A stretch of 52,638 nucleotides of DNA from Patescibacteria group bacterium (GCA_004298615.1 SCPX01000059.1:1-52638); one strand, 5' to 3'. Shown: positions 17,897 through 28,940, numbered from the stretch's first letter. Numbers and translations: made by a program. Notes: generated by a model from the sequence alone, not told the origin.

Positions 17897-20887
17897 ATGA
17901 AAAAGGAAACAATCCGAATAACCACCGTCGCTTTTATCTCCTTTATTGTGCCATTTTTGGGGTTTATATTCCTGCGCCAATCGGGAATCGGCGATATTTC
18001 TTTCCACAGTCATGGCGTTCATACCGCGGCTCTGTCTCTTATCGCAATACTCGCGTTTTATTCCTGCCTAACCGCGTACCGCGCTTATGAAAAGCGGAAA
18101 GACGCGAGAATTTTTTTCATTACGCTGGCTTTCTACATTTTCGGTTTCACATTTCTTTTGCACGGAATCTCCATACCTGATTTTTATATTTTCAATGAGG
18201 AGATTTTTGATATCACCGAGCATTACGGATTATTTCTCGGATCATTAACGCTTTTTCTTATTATCATTCCTTGGAATGCCTGGAAATTAAAAATATACAA
18301 CCGCCGGATTTTCATTTTCGGCTGTCTGGCGGCTTTTTTGTGGCTGGGATTCGCAGCTCTCATAATATTTCCCCGGTCGGCGGATTTTTTGTACAGCTTA
18401 ACCAGTCTATTCATAATCCTCACCGGCGTTTTAACGCTCATCACTTTGTTTTTTCTTATTATCAAATACCGGGAGCAAAAAAACACCTTACTGGCGTATT
18501 TGATCATCGCTTTTTCAATTTTTTTAAACTCAGGAATAATCCCCATCTTCTATGAGGAATGGAATATTGTTTGGTGGTATTTTCACGCTATATTTTCCGC
18601 TTCATTCATCGTCATACTCATCGGCTTAAAAGCGGTCCGCAAACAAGAAGGTTTGGCGGCCGCTTTTGGCGAATTGCCTCTTTATGTTAAAATAAGCACA
18701 AAATTAATCGCTTTCATGATTCTTCTTTCAGTGATTCCTTTGATTATTACCGGTTTTTTGGTTTTTTACCAATCAAAAAACGCTTTGGAAAGGCAAATTT
18801 TTACTGATTTGCAAGCGTTGGCCGCTTCAAAGCAAGGACAGATTTTTGCTTATTTGGACGCCGTGGAATCGCGCGCCCAAGATTTTTCTTCAGACGGCTT
18901 TATCCGGGACAGCTTGCGGGAAATTATAGTCTCGCGTTCGCCTGATACGGTTAGCGCTTTAAACCGCCACTTGGTTTATAATAAAAAATCGTTGGACGAA
19001 AACATCATCGGGATTTTTGTCATTGATAAGGACGGCACAATCGTTTCCTCAACCGATGATGCGGAAATCGGAGATAATGAAGCGGATGACGAATATTTCA
19101 AACAAGGATTGCGCCGAATGTACATAACCGAAGTCGATCTGGATGGAAAACATTTTAAAACGGCTAATGAAAGACGGATTTTGGCCGCCACCCATTTGAC
19201 TGATAAAACCAGCGGAGAAACTCTGGGTGTTTTGGTTATATTTTTTCGGATGGAAAAACTTCAAAAAATTCTGTCCGGGGATTTTCAAACAGTTGACGCT
19301 TTTGGAGCAGGTACCTCCAATGAAGATGAAAATATTGAAGTTTATGTGGTGGACGGGCAAAAAAGAATTTTCGTCCATCCCTCAATAATCGGATCGGAAA
19401 ATAATCCGTCCGTTTTTGAAAAAATAATCGTGGACACCGCTCCGGTCAATAATTGTTTAGTAAAAAATGAAAAATACGCCGGTATCTACTCCAATTATCA
19501 AAATAAAAGCGTGATCGGCGCTTCAATGTGCGTCAAGGATCGCGGTTGGATTATACTGGTGGAAAAAGATCAAAATAAAGCCCTTCAGCCGATTTTTGAG
19601 CTTGAGCAGAATTTGAGTCTGATCATCCTTTTCGCCATTCTTCTGGTAATCTTTATCGGATTGTATTTTTCCGGCCGGCTAACCAAGCCGATTGAATCGC
19701 TTACGCAAATCGCGCAAAAAATCAGCCAGGGCGATTTAAATAAACGGGCGGCTATAGTTTCAAACGACGAAGTGGGGGTTTTGGCGCGTTCTTTTAATCA
19801 AATGGCGGACAACTTGGTCCGGGAAAAGGAATTTCCGGAAATGATTATTCGCTCTATGGGCGATTGTTTGATCGCCATTGATCCGGCATTTAAGATGATT
19901 AAGGCCAATCAGGCGGCGCTGGATCTTTTGGAATACCGAACGGACGAACTTTTAAACCAATCGGTTGAAAAAATTTTTGAGCCGGAAGTGCGGCCTTTGG
20001 TTGAAAGCAAAAAATTCTCGGAATTGTTCAAATTCGGATTTTCCAAGGATGTGGAAATAAATTTCATTTCCAAAACGGGAAGAAAAATTCCAGTCTCCAT
20101 TTCCGCCGCGGCCATGCAGAATAAGAAAGGTAAAATAATGGGCATAGTGTTCGTGGCAAAAGATATGCGGATCTACAAAGAGGTGGATCGCGCTAAATCG
20201 GAATTCATCGCCATTGCCGCGCACCAGCTTCGCACCCCCCTGTCAATAGTCAAATGGACTTTCCGCATGCTTTTGGACCGCGATTTCGGGACGCTTAATC
20301 AAGATCAGAATAAAGTGCTGGGCGACGGGAGCAGCGTGGTGGAAAATATGATCAAACTCGTTTCGGATCTGCTGGATGTGGCTAGAATTGAAGAAGGCCG
20401 TTTCAGCCTGAAAATAATACCTGTAAAAATTGATAAAATACTGCAAGAAATAGCTGATGCGTATAAGCCGAAATTGGGCGAAAAAAAGATGGAGCTGAAA
20501 ATAATCACGCGCGGCATTTTGCCGGACATTGAACTTGATGCCAATAAAATCCGCTTGGCCTTGGAAAATATCATTGACAATGCCATAAAATATTCTCCGG
20601 CGGAAAGTATAATTGCGGCGGAGATTGAAGCGTCCAATCGGAATATTGAAATAAGAATCAAAGATTCCGGCATCGGCATTCCGGTGGGCGAACAGAATAA
20701 GATTTTCAGCAAATTTTTCAGAAGCAAGAATGCGGTGCGCAAAGAAACAATGGGATCGGGGCTCGGTCTTTACATCGTAAAAAACATTGTGGAAATGCAC
20801 GGAGGCACCGTAAGATTTTTTTCCGAAGAAGACAAAGGCACGGTATTTTACATCAATTTGCCAATTAAACACTCATCATTAATTTAA
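17897..20887 (+). CDS. Membrane sensor histidine kinase (7TM + Cache + HAMP + PAS + HisKA + HATPase)
   Basis: FIAIAAHQLRTPLSIVKW H-box, N box DNAIKYSP, GSGLGLYIVK; HAMP after TM. Confidence 0.9.
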   Translation: MKKETIRITTVAFISFIVPFLGFIFLRQSGIGDISFHSHGVHTAALSLIAILAFYSCLTAYRAYEKRKDARIFFITLAFYIFGFTFLLHGISIPDFYIFNEEIFDITEHYGLFLGSLTLFLIIIPWNAWKLKIYNRRIFIFGCLAAFLWLGFAALIIFPRSADFLYSLTSLFIILTGVLTLITLFFLIIKYREQKNTLLAYLIIAFSIFLNSGIIPIFYEEWNIVWWYFHAIFSASFIVILIGLKAVRKQEGLAAAFGELPLYVKISTKLIAFMILLSVIPLIITGFLVFYQSKNALERQIFTDLQALAASKQGQIFAYLDAVESRAQDFSSDGFIRDSLREIIVSRSPDTVSALNRHLVYNKKSLDENIIGIFVIDKDGTIVSSTDDAEIGDNEADDEYFKQGLRRMYITEVDLDGKHFKTANERRILAATHLTDKTSGETLGVLVIFFRMEKLQKILSGDFQTVDAFGAGTSNEDENIEVYVVDGQKRIFVHPSIIGSENNPSVFEKIIVDTAPVNNCLVKNEKYAGIYSNYQNKSVIGASMCVKDRGWIILVEKDQNKALQPIFELEQNLSLIILFAILLVIFIGLYFSGRLTKPIESLTQIAQKISQGDLNKRAAIVSNDEVGVLARSFNQMADNLVREKEFPEMIIRSMGDCLIAIDPAFKMIKANQAALDLLEYRTDELLNQSVEKIFEPEVRPLVESKKFSELFKFGFSKDVEINFISKTGRKIPVSISAAAMQNKKGKIMGIVFVAKDMRIYKEVDRAKSEFIAIAAHQLRTPLSIVKWTFRMLLDRDFGTLNQDQNKVLGDGSSVVENMIKLVSDLLDVARIEEGRFSLKIIPVKIDKILQEIADAYKPKLGEKKMELKIITRGILPDIELDANKIRLALENIIDNAIKYSPAESIIAAEIEASNRNIEIRIKDSGIGIPVGEQNKIFSKFFRSKNAVRKETMGSGLGLYIVKNIVEMHGGTVRFFSEEDKGTVFYINLPIKHSSLI

Positions 20888-20900
20888 ATATCGCATATAT

Positions 20901-21278
20901 ATGACTGATCAAAAATCCAATTATATATTAGTGGTGGAAGACGATTATTTTCTCCGCAATCTGCTTTTGCACAAAATTGAACAGGAAAAACTCCCCTTTG
21001 ATACGGCCGTCAATGGAAGCGAAGCGCTGGAAAAAATCAAAGCGAAAATTCCCGCTGTCATCATTCTGGATTTGGTATTGCCGGACACGGACGGATTTGA
21101 GGTATTGGAAAAAATAAAAAAACAGCCGGATACCAAACATATTCCGGTGATTGTAGTGAGCAATCTGGGACAAAAGGACGAAATTGAGCGATGCCTGAAA
21201 CTGGGCGCCAACGATTATCTGATAAAAGCCAATTTCACGCCCAAAGAAATAGTGGACAAGATCAGAGAGTATTTATAA
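20901..21278 (+). CDS. Single-domain response regulator
   Basis: Receiver domain VVEDDYFLRN...VIILDLVLPDTDGFEVL...VVSNLGQKDE; adjacent to kinase. Confidence 0.9.
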   Translation: MTDQKSNYILVVEDDYFLRNLLLHKIEQEKLPFDTAVNGSEALEKIKAKIPAVIILDLVLPDTDGFEVLEKIKKQPDTKHIPVIVVSNLGQKDEIERCLKLGANDYLIKANFTPKEIVDKIREYL

Positions 21279-21281
21279 ACG

Positions 21282-22202
21282 CTATTTAAAAAACATCCGA
21301 TCGCTCAAGCGCAAATCAATGTAAGACAGTTTGTCCAGATCCGTTATTTTTTTCTTAGTTATAGCCTCTTTTAGATTTTTAGCAATCTGATCCCAATCAG
21401 TGTCGCGATTCAAGATAATCCAAAAATTCTTGTCAGTCATGGCGCGGATCTCCTTGGGAGCAAGCGGCGACGGAAAAGAAAAATATTTCACCTCAAACGA
21501 AAATTGTTCTTTGGGAAAACTCTTATTGAATTTTTCAATATCGGACAAGCCGTAATCGGCCAGGACTTGAATTCCGGCCCGGGCTTCTCTGCCTTCCGTA
21601 TCGACAATTAGCGGTAAATTCCGATGTATTTTGTCGGCCAAAAGTTTTGGCTGTTCTAATAGCGGCCAATCGGCCGCTTCCTCTTCTGCTTCTTCAATGA
21701 CCGGCTTTTGCCATTCATGGAGAATTATGCCTCGCTTGTCTATAAAGAAAAGCTTGGACAAATCGGCGATTTGGCCGCTCGCCGCTCTGATTTCTCCCTC
21801 GGATTCCTCAATCGGTTCGTAAGATTGGCCCGAGGTCGCCCAAAAAGCCGCGGGTAATAATTCTCTGACGGTCAGGCGCAAAGTGCCGGGCCAGCGGCGG
21901 TTGAAATCCAATGATTCAATAACAAAACTTTCTTTAACGGCCTCCTCAATCCTTTTTTTCGGCAATATTAAAATATTTGATTTTAATAATCCCTTTGCCG
22001 ATTCTTCCCTGACTATTTCTCTCACAGCTTCCGGATCAATGAATTGGACGCCGATTATTTCAATTGAGTTTATTTTCAATTGAGCGAGTCCATAAACAGC
22101 CGCTCCGAACAATAAAAAGGCGGCAAAAGCGAACGCAATGAAAAAAGGCTTAATGCTTCGCCTTGGCCTCTTATGCGATAAATTGTGCGAATATCGGCGC
22201 AT
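21282..22202 (-). CDS. ftsQ: FtsQ/DivIB-like cell division protein (POTRA)
   Basis: Basic N-term, single TM, POTRA-like INSIEIIGVQFIDPEAVREIV. Confidence 0.7.
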   Translation of the reverse strand: MRRYSHNLSHKRPRRSIKPFFIAFAFAAFLLFGAAVYGLAQLKINSIEIIGVQFIDPEAVREIVREESAKGLLKSNILILPKKRIEEAVKESFVIESLDFNRRWPGTLRLTVRELLPAAFWATSGQSYEPIEESEGEIRAASGQIADLSKLFFIDKRGIILHEWQKPVIEEAEEEAADWPLLEQPKLLADKIHRNLPLIVDTEGREARAGIQVLADYGLSDIEKFNKSFPKEQFSFEVKYFSFPSPLAPKEIRAMTDKNFWIILNRDTDWDQIAKNLKEAITKKKITDLDKLSYIDLRLSDRMFFK

Positions 22203-22214
22203 AATACGCTTTAA

Positions 22215-22979
22215 CTATTTGCAAAATTCCTGCTGAATTTTTTTAAGATCAAGCTTGAGCTCCGAAGACAAAGCGAAAGCCGCCGCCGCGATATAGGCGT
22301 GGTGCAGGCCGAATTCTCTTATTTTTACCTGAAAAATTTCGCCGTTTCGAGCGATGTTGAATTCTTGCCCCGAGTCCGTATCCGTAATTTCCGATAATTT
22401 CCAATCGCTTGGCGGATTTTGCCCGTAGCGCGAAACTTTGTCCGGGAAAAATTGCGCCAATTCTTCCAAATGCGGATCATCGGCATTAGTGATCAAAGCC
22501 GTATCTTTCGGCAATCGCCGCAGGAAATACGAAAAAGTCTTATTATATTGTTCGCTTTTGTCAGTATGTGAAAGAATTGACGGCGCGAGATTGGTGAAAA
22601 TGCAAATATCCGGCGTTGCGATACTCAAAGCTTTTTCCGCGTCCATCGGAGCATGCATGCCGAATTCCAACAAAATTATTTTAGGATATGTTTTCAGGCT
22701 GAATACCTGCTGCAAAGCGCGAAGCGCAATGCTTGACCAGCGCTCTATTTTAGAAGCTCCTTCCGGCACTATCCGCAAAATACTCAAAGGAATTCCGATT
22801 TCAGCGTTGAAATTTTTTGGGCTGGCGGCCGCCTCCATTTGCGGCGATAAAACGCGCGCCATCGCCGCCACGGCGGTCGATTTATTGGTTGATCCGCATA
22901 TCGCGATTATCTTCGGCCTGAATTTTTTAAGAATAATTTTGGCCAAAAATTTCAGATAAATTTGAAATATCAGCTTCAT
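22215..22979 (-). CDS. Truncated Mur ligase-like protein with altered P-loop
   Basis: 254 aa, AICGSTNKSTAVAAMARVL and LEFGMHAPMDAEKALSIATPDICIFTNLAPSIL resemble Mur ligase central domain. Confidence 0.65.
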   Translation of the reverse strand: MKLIFQIYLKFLAKIILKKFRPKIIAICGSTNKSTAVAAMARVLSPQMEAAASPKNFNAEIGIPLSILRIVPEGASKIERWSSIALRALQQVFSLKTYPKIILLEFGMHAPMDAEKALSIATPDICIFTNLAPSILSHTDKSEQYNKTFSYFLRRLPKDTALITNADDPHLEELAQFFPDKVSRYGQNPPSDWKLSEITDTDSGQEFNIARNGEIFQVKIREFGLHHAYIAAAAFALSSELKLDLKKIQQEFCK

Positions 22980-24172
22980 AATGAATTGTGAAAATAATTT
23001 TTTAATCTGGTAAACGCTTCATTAAGATCCTCTTCCGATCGGCCGAAGCAAAAGCGCAAATATCCCTCTCCGGCCGGGCCGAAAGCGATCCCCGGGACAA
23101 TATTGACTTTCGCTTTTTCCAAGATTTCAATCGCCGTTTTTTTTGATCCGGAATTTTTAAAAAGAATTTTGGGAAAGAAGAAATATCCGCTGTCCGGCGC
23201 TGTGCATTCAAAATAATCGCCAAGCTTATTAAAATGCGCCAGAGTGATTTTCCGCCTCTTGCGGTATTGAATCATAATATCATTTATCAATTCATCTTGG
23301 TAGCGCAGGGCGGCCATAGCGGCATATTGGGAAATCACCGGCGCGCAAGTGACCAGAGAATCGTGAACTTTTAAAATTTCTCTTGCCAATTCTTTGCAGG
23401 CCAGAATATACCCCACCCGCCAGCCGGTCATTGAAAAGGCTTTGGAAAAACTACGCAGATAAACAGCATTGCCGCGGTATTTAGAGTCTTTGGCCAGATG
23501 AAAAATCGGCTTGGCCGTATAATTAAAATCTTTGTACACTTCGTCGAAAATTAAAAAATAATTATTATTTTTCGCCCACTCGGCCAATTCCCTGATTGTG
23601 CTTTCCGGATAAATATGGCTCGTAGGATTATTGGGCTGGCAGATTATCACGGCTTTGGTTTTGGCGCTTTTCGCTTTTTCCAAAGCATCTATGGAAAGCG
23701 CCCAATTGTCATTTTTATGCAAATCAATAAAGATTGGTACGCCGTGCGCCACGCGCACCGCTTCGGCATATGCGGCATAAGACGGATTGGGAATTATCAC
23801 TTCGTCGCCTTTTTCCAAAATCGCCAGCAGCGTCGCGGCCAGACCTTCAATTGATCCGGCCGTTACAATTATCTCATTATTATGATCATAAGAAATTCCG
23901 TCTTTTCTCAAAACTTCTTCTACCATTTCCCGCAATTCAAGAAGACCGGGACTCAATGAATATTTGCCGATATTGTGGAGCGAGAGAGATTCAATGACCG
24001 CCTTTTTAATATGTTCGTTAGTTTCAAAAGACGGTATGCCTTGGGCCAAAGAAACAACTCCGGGGATTTTTGATCCCCGAAGTTCCATTTCTTTGATTAG
24101 CGAAAGGCCGATGTTTTGCGTGCGCAGCGGCTGCATAACTATCGCTTGATTATTTCTATTCCATGCATCCAC
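22976..24172 (-). CDS. PLP-dependent aminotransferase class I/II
   Basis: NPTSHIYP, FDEVYKDF, RSFSKAFSMTGWRVGY (PLP Lys). Confidence 0.92.
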   Translation of the reverse strand: MDAWNRNNQAIVMQPLRTQNIGLSLIKEMELRGSKIPGVVSLAQGIPSFETNEHIKKAVIESLSLHNIGKYSLSPGLLELREMVEEVLRKDGISYDHNNEIIVTAGSIEGLAATLLAILEKGDEVIIPNPSYAAYAEAVRVAHGVPIFIDLHKNDNWALSIDALEKAKSAKTKAVIICQPNNPTSHIYPESTIRELAEWAKNNNYFLIFDEVYKDFNYTAKPIFHLAKDSKYRGNAVYLRSFSKAFSMTGWRVGYILACKELAREILKVHDSLVTCAPVISQYAAMAALRYQDELINDIMIQYRKRRKITLAHFNKLGDYFECTAPDSGYFFFPKILFKNSGSKKTAIEILEKAKVNIVPGIAFGPAGEGYLRFCFGRSEEDLNEAFTRLKNYFHNSL

Positions 24173-25458
24173 GGCTTTAGAGCATCCGGAATATTTACAA
24201 AACCTTCGGCCGTCTGATAATTCTCAATAATCGCGATAATTATCCGGCCGATAGCAAAAACCGTACCATTGAGCATGTGAACAAATTTCAATGATGGCGG
24301 AACAGGAATAAACCCTCCACCAATCAACCCTGGCACCCCAGAATCTTTATATTTTACATTCAATCTCCTGGACTGAAAATCCGTGGTATTGGATGTTGAA
24401 CTTACTTCGCGATAAAGTCCTTTTCCCTCGTTTTGTCCGGGAAGCCACGCTTCTATGTCAATCGTCGTGGCGGACGGACGGCTCAAATCGCCAGTACACA
24501 ATTGCGTGACTCTGTAAGGAATTTTCAGCGCTTGCATTAATTTTTCTTCCATCTTTAAAAACAGGGCGTGTTCATCTCGCGAATCGTCCGGCCGGCAAAA
24601 TGAAAACATTTCCATTTTGTCAAATTGATGCACGCGCAAAATGCCTTTGGTGTCCTTGCCGTAAGATCCGGCCTCGCGGCGAAAACAGGATGAAAATGCG
24701 GCGTAACGGACAGGCAGATCCTTTTCGCTTAAAATTTCTCCCGAATGCATTGGGCCGACGGATTGCTCCGAAGTGCCAACCAGATACAATTTGTCTTTTT
24801 CAAAATAATATCTTTCTTCCTCGTCTTCCGGCGTATCCACATAGCCCATCCCTTGCATCATTTCTTTTTTAATCATCACGGGCGGTACTATCGGCTTGAA
24901 ACCTTGCGGCAATAGTACTGAAAACGCCAATTGCGTTAGAGCGAATTCCATAAGCGCCGCTTCATTTTTCAAATAACCGAATCGGCTGCCGGACACGATT
25001 CCGGCCCGTTCCACATCAATAATATCCAAATTTTGCGCAATGGTTAAGTAGTCTTTTGGAATAAAGCCAAACTTTATTTTTTCGCCGACTTTGCGCAAAA
25101 TTACATTGTCTTTTTCGTTTTTTCCTTCCGGCACATCGTCTTGCGGCAAATTGGGAATGAAGCGCATCAGCTCGCTGATTTCTTCTTGGATGCCGGACAA
25201 ACCATCCTCCATTGCCGATAATTTTTCTTTCAGAGCCGACATTTTTTCAATCTCATCTTTCTTTTCCGCACCGGATAATTTGGCGATTTTTTTAGACGCC
25301 TCATTTTGTTCCGCTTTCAAATGCTCGCTTCTTTGAATCAGCTCCCGCCGTTTTTCATCCAAATCAATCAATTTCCCAATATCAATCTTGCACTTTTTCT
25401 TGCGCAAGCCGTCCATCACTGATTCTTTATTTTCACGGATGAATTTAATATCAAGCAT
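24139..25458 (-). CDS. serS: Seryl-tRNA synthetase
   Basis: N-term coiled coil; class II motifs, REVSSTSNTTDFQSRRL, HMLNGTVFAIGR. Confidence 0.94.
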   Translation of the reverse strand: MLDIKFIRENKESVMDGLRKKKCKIDIGKLIDLDEKRRELIQRSEHLKAEQNEASKKIAKLSGAEKKDEIEKMSALKEKLSAMEDGLSGIQEEISELMRFIPNLPQDDVPEGKNEKDNVILRKVGEKIKFGFIPKDYLTIAQNLDIIDVERAGIVSGSRFGYLKNEAALMEFALTQLAFSVLLPQGFKPIVPPVMIKKEMMQGMGYVDTPEDEEERYYFEKDKLYLVGTSEQSVGPMHSGEILSEKDLPVRYAAFSSCFRREAGSYGKDTKGILRVHQFDKMEMFSFCRPDDSRDEHALFLKMEEKLMQALKIPYRVTQLCTGDLSRPSATTIDIEAWLPGQNEGKGLYREVSSTSNTTDFQSRRLNVKYKDSGVPGLIGGGFIPVPPSLKFVHMLNGTVFAIGRIIIAIIENYQTAEGFVNIPDALKPWMHGIEIIKR

Positions 25459-25461
25459 AGT

Positions 25462-26949
25462 CTATTCTTTCGGCCTCATTAATGGAAAAAATATTGTTTC
25501 CCTCATAGGCCGATTCATAATTATTGAAAATAGCCGTTCGGAAAATCCGAAACCTCCGGTCGGCGGCATGCCGTGTTCCAGCGCCCGCACAAAATCTTCG
25601 TCCATTCGCTGGGCTTCCGCGTCTCCAATTTCGCGCAATTTCATTTGCTCTTTAAACCGTCCGCGTTGATCCACCGGATCGTTTAATTCGGAAAATCCCT
25701 TGCCCAGCTCCGTGCCGCAAGCCATCACCTGGAATCGCTCCACGCGATCGGGATCGCCTTCCATTCTTTTTGCCAATGGCTCAATCTCCACCGGCGGATT
25801 GATCAAAAATGCCGGTTGGACAAAATGCGGCCGCACTATTTTTTTGAAAATCAAATCCGTCACTCTTCCCTTTCCCGGATGTTTTTCCGGCTGGAGTCCT
25901 TCTTTTTTCGCCAAAGCGATCAGATCTTTTTCAGAAGCAGTCTTTAAATCCAGTCCGGTCTTTTCTTTGAATATTTCAAAGTATTCAACAATCGGCCAAT
26001 CGCCCGACCAATCAATGATATGATCATTCCAATTGTGTTTTAAATCTCCCAGCGCGTCTTTAATGGCGGTTTGATAAAGCGCTCGCACAAACGGCATTAA
26101 GATTTTATAATCGGCATAAGCCCAATAAAATTCCATTTGCGTGTAGTCTTGCAGGTGTTCGCGGTCAATACCCTCGTTTCTGAAAATCCGCCCGATTTCA
26201 AAAACTTTTTCAAATCCTCCGACAATCAATCTCTTTAAAGGAAGCTCAAGTGAAATGCGCAAGTAAAGATCAATATCCAGCGCATTGTGGTGCGTGGCAA
26301 AAGGCTCGGCATCAGCGCCGCCCGGAATCATTTCCAATACCGGAGTTTCCACTTCCAAAAAACCATTGTCCGAAAGATAGCCGCGCACTGCTTTCCAAAA
26401 CCGCGTTTTTTTGATAAACATCCGCCTCTCTTCCGGATTTGATATAAAATCCAAATAACGATAGCGCAGCCGCTCCTCTATATCTTTCAAGCCATGCCAT
26501 TTCTCCGGCATCGGACGCAATGTCTTGCTCATCAGCCGCCAAGCCGTTGCGTCAATAGATTTTTCGCCCCTTTTGGTGACGAAAAAAGCGCCAACAACTT
26601 CAATGAAATCGCCCGGATCAATAAGTCCGATAAAATCGCCGTATAATTTCTCGCCGATATGATCTTTTTTAAGGACAATTTGGATTAAGCCCGACTCATC
26701 TTCCAGTCCGACAAACGACAAGCCGCCCTGCCCGCGGATGCTTTTGATTCGACCGGCGACCACCACCTCTCTCTGATCTTTCTCCCATGCATCAAAATTT
26801 TCAAGACAATCTTTGATCCTCTGATTTTTTTCGGTTCTGGCCGGATACGGCTCTTTACCATCAGCTAAAATTTGCTCGCGCTTTTTCAGCCGAACTTCAT
26901 ATTCGGTTTGAAAATCCGCCGATTCTATTTTTGACCGATCCTTTGTCAT
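25462..26949 (-). CDS. lysS: Lysyl-tRNA synthetase (class II)
   Basis: OB-fold domain then RYRYLDFISNPEERRMF, class II motifs (FEIGRIFRNEGIDREH, GGFGFSERLF). Confidence 0.92.
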   Translation of the reverse strand: MTKDRSKIESADFQTEYEVRLKKREQILADGKEPYPARTEKNQRIKDCLENFDAWEKDQREVVVAGRIKSIRGQGGLSFVGLEDESGLIQIVLKKDHIGEKLYGDFIGLIDPGDFIEVVGAFFVTKRGEKSIDATAWRLMSKTLRPMPEKWHGLKDIEERLRYRYLDFISNPEERRMFIKKTRFWKAVRGYLSDNGFLEVETPVLEMIPGGADAEPFATHHNALDIDLYLRISLELPLKRLIVGGFEKVFEIGRIFRNEGIDREHLQDYTQMEFYWAYADYKILMPFVRALYQTAIKDALGDLKHNWNDHIIDWSGDWPIVEYFEIFKEKTGLDLKTASEKDLIALAKKEGLQPEKHPGKGRVTDLIFKKIVRPHFVQPAFLINPPVEIEPLAKRMEGDPDRVERFQVMACGTELGKGFSELNDPVDQRGRFKEQMKLREIGDAEAQRMDEDFVRALEHGMPPTGGFGFSERLFSIIMNRPMRETIFFPLMRPKE

Positions 26950-26955
26950 TTAATA

Positions 26956-27417
26956 TTAGGATATATTTTCAATACTGTAATGGATTTTTCCCTTGGGAGT
27001 CATTACCTCAACCGCGTCTCCCACCCGTTTATTCAAAAATCCCAGCCCCAAAGGAGACTGATTGGAAATTCGTCCTTCGGCCGGATTGGCTTCATTGGAG
27101 CCGACAATCGTGTATGATTTTGTTCCGCCATTACCGGAAACGGTAACGGTTGATCCTACCCGCACCGTATCGGACTTTGTTCCCTCTTTAAAAATCGTAA
27201 CATTTTTCAAAATATTTTCAATTTCCAAAATGCGCCCTTCTATAAATGACTGCTCGTTCTTCGCTTCGCTGTATTCGGCGTTTTCCGATAAATCGCCGAA
27301 TTCTTTGGCTTGCTGGACTCTTTCCGCGATCTCTTTGCGCTTCACCGTGCGCAATTCATCCAATTCTTTTTTTAATTTCTCCAATCCCTCTTTGGTAAGA
27401 AAATTTTGATCTGTCAT
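26956..27417 (-). CDS. greA: Transcription elongation factor GreA
   Basis: MTDQNFLTKEGLEKLKKELDEL...GDLSENAEYSEAKNEQ; start trimmed. Confidence 0.95.
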   Translation of the reverse strand: MTDQNFLTKEGLEKLKKELDELRTVKRKEIAERVQQAKEFGDLSENAEYSEAKNEQSFIEGRILEIENILKNVTIFKEGTKSDTVRVGSTVTVSGNGGTKSYTIVGSNEANPAEGRISNQSPLGLGFLNKRVGDAVEVMTPKGKIHYSIENIS

Positions 27418-27610
27418 AAAATTAATGCTAAATAATTTAAAATATCCTTGAAACCAACTTTGGAATTTCAAGGTAAATAATGTTAATTATTGGAAATAAT
27501 TTACCATAACTCGGCCGAAATTGCAAATTACGCACATTGAGCCAATTATAGCACATTTGGAGAAAACCGCTAAATTTGATTTTTTTGCAAAATTTACTAT
27601 ACTTAAGCGG

Positions 27611-28939
27611 ATGTTTAAATGGTTAAACCAATATAATCACCGTTTTTCGCACGGGGCGGCCATATTGTCTGTGACCGCTTTTTTAAGTTATGGACTGGGC
27701 CTGGTGCGCGATCGTTTGTTCGCGCATACTTTTGGCGCGGGATCGGAGCTGGACGCATACAATGCCGCGTTCATAATCCCCGATCTTCTTTTAAATATTT
27801 TGGTGGCCGGCGCTCTGCAAGCCGCTTTTATTCCGATTTTTACGGACATTTGGCATAAAAAAGGGAAAGATGAAGCGGAAAAATTGGCCAATACGGTTAT
27901 GAATGCCGGAATTATCGCGGTGATAATAATCGGGACTTTAGCCGCGATTTTTATGCCGGCGCTCGCAGAAATTATTGCTCCCGGATTTGCGGATCATGAA
28001 AAAATTCTATTGATAAATCTCACCCGCCTGCTCCTAATCTCCCCGATTATTTTTTCAATCAGCAATACATTGGGTGCTATTCTGGTGAGCCAAAAAAGCT
28101 ATTTTGCTTATGGGCTGTCTCCAGTCTTTTATAATTTCGGCATAATCGCCGGAGTGCTGATGCTCAGCCGGACGCACGGAATTTACGGTGTGGTTTTCGG
28201 CACGCTGGCCGGCGCTTTGCTTCATTTGGGAATAAGGCTTTTGGGGATGCGGCCGTTGAAACTAAAATACGCGCCGATTCTCAATTGGCGCGATTATAAT
28301 TTCAAAAGAATCGTCGTTCTGATGATTCCGAAAATGTTCGGTCATCCGGCCGAACAGCTCATTTTTTGGGCGTTTACGGTAATTGCTTCCACTCTGGCCG
28401 CCGGCAGCATCACAATGCTTTCTTTTGCCAGAAATTTTATGAGCGTGCCGGTTTCTCTTTTCGGCATCGCTTTTGCCACCGCTTCATTTCCCATTCTTTC
28501 GCAAGCCGCGTCGCGGGCCGACCACCGTGAATTTATCTCTCATTTTTGGGAAAGTACTAAGAAAACTCTTTTATTCACAATTCCATCCGGGATCATCCTT
28601 TTCTTTTTCAGCGCGATAATCGTTAAAATATTTTTGGGCAGCGGAAAATTCGATGATCACGCCATTTTTACAACCGCTTCAGTATTGAGTATTTTCGCCC
28701 TAAGCGTGCCGACCGAAAGTGTCAGCCATCTTTTGGCCCGTTCATTTTACGCTCTTCAAGACACTTTGGCGCCGGTGATTTTCAGCCTGCTTGGATTTGG
28801 AATAGCCATTGCCGTCGGTTGGACCTATGCGCCCACTCTGGGGCTGCCTGCCTTGGCTTGGGGATTTTTTGCCGGAAGCGTTTTTAAAATCACGAGCTTG
28901 GGTATTCTGCTTTTCAAAAGAACTAAAAAATTGCGCTGA
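27611..28939 (+). CDS. murJ: MurJ/MviN lipid II flippase
   Basis: Multi-TM; LGLVRDRLFAHTFGAGSELDAYNAAFIIPDLL. Confidence 0.92.
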   Translation: MFKWLNQYNHRFSHGAAILSVTAFLSYGLGLVRDRLFAHTFGAGSELDAYNAAFIIPDLLLNILVAGALQAAFIPIFTDIWHKKGKDEAEKLANTVMNAGIIAVIIIGTLAAIFMPALAEIIAPGFADHEKILLINLTRLLLISPIIFSISNTLGAILVSQKSYFAYGLSPVFYNFGIIAGVLMLSRTHGIYGVVFGTLAGALLHLGIRLLGMRPLKLKYAPILNWRDYNFKRIVVLMIPKMFGHPAEQLIFWAFTVIASTLAAGSITMLSFARNFMSVPVSLFGIAFATASFPILSQAASRADHREFISHFWESTKKTLLFTIPSGIILFFFSAIIVKIFLGSGKFDDHAIFTTASVLSIFALSVPTESVSHLLARSFYALQDTLAPVIFSLLGFGIAIAVGWTYAPTLGLPALAWGFFAGSVFKITSLGILLFKRTKKLR

Positions 28940-28940
28940 A

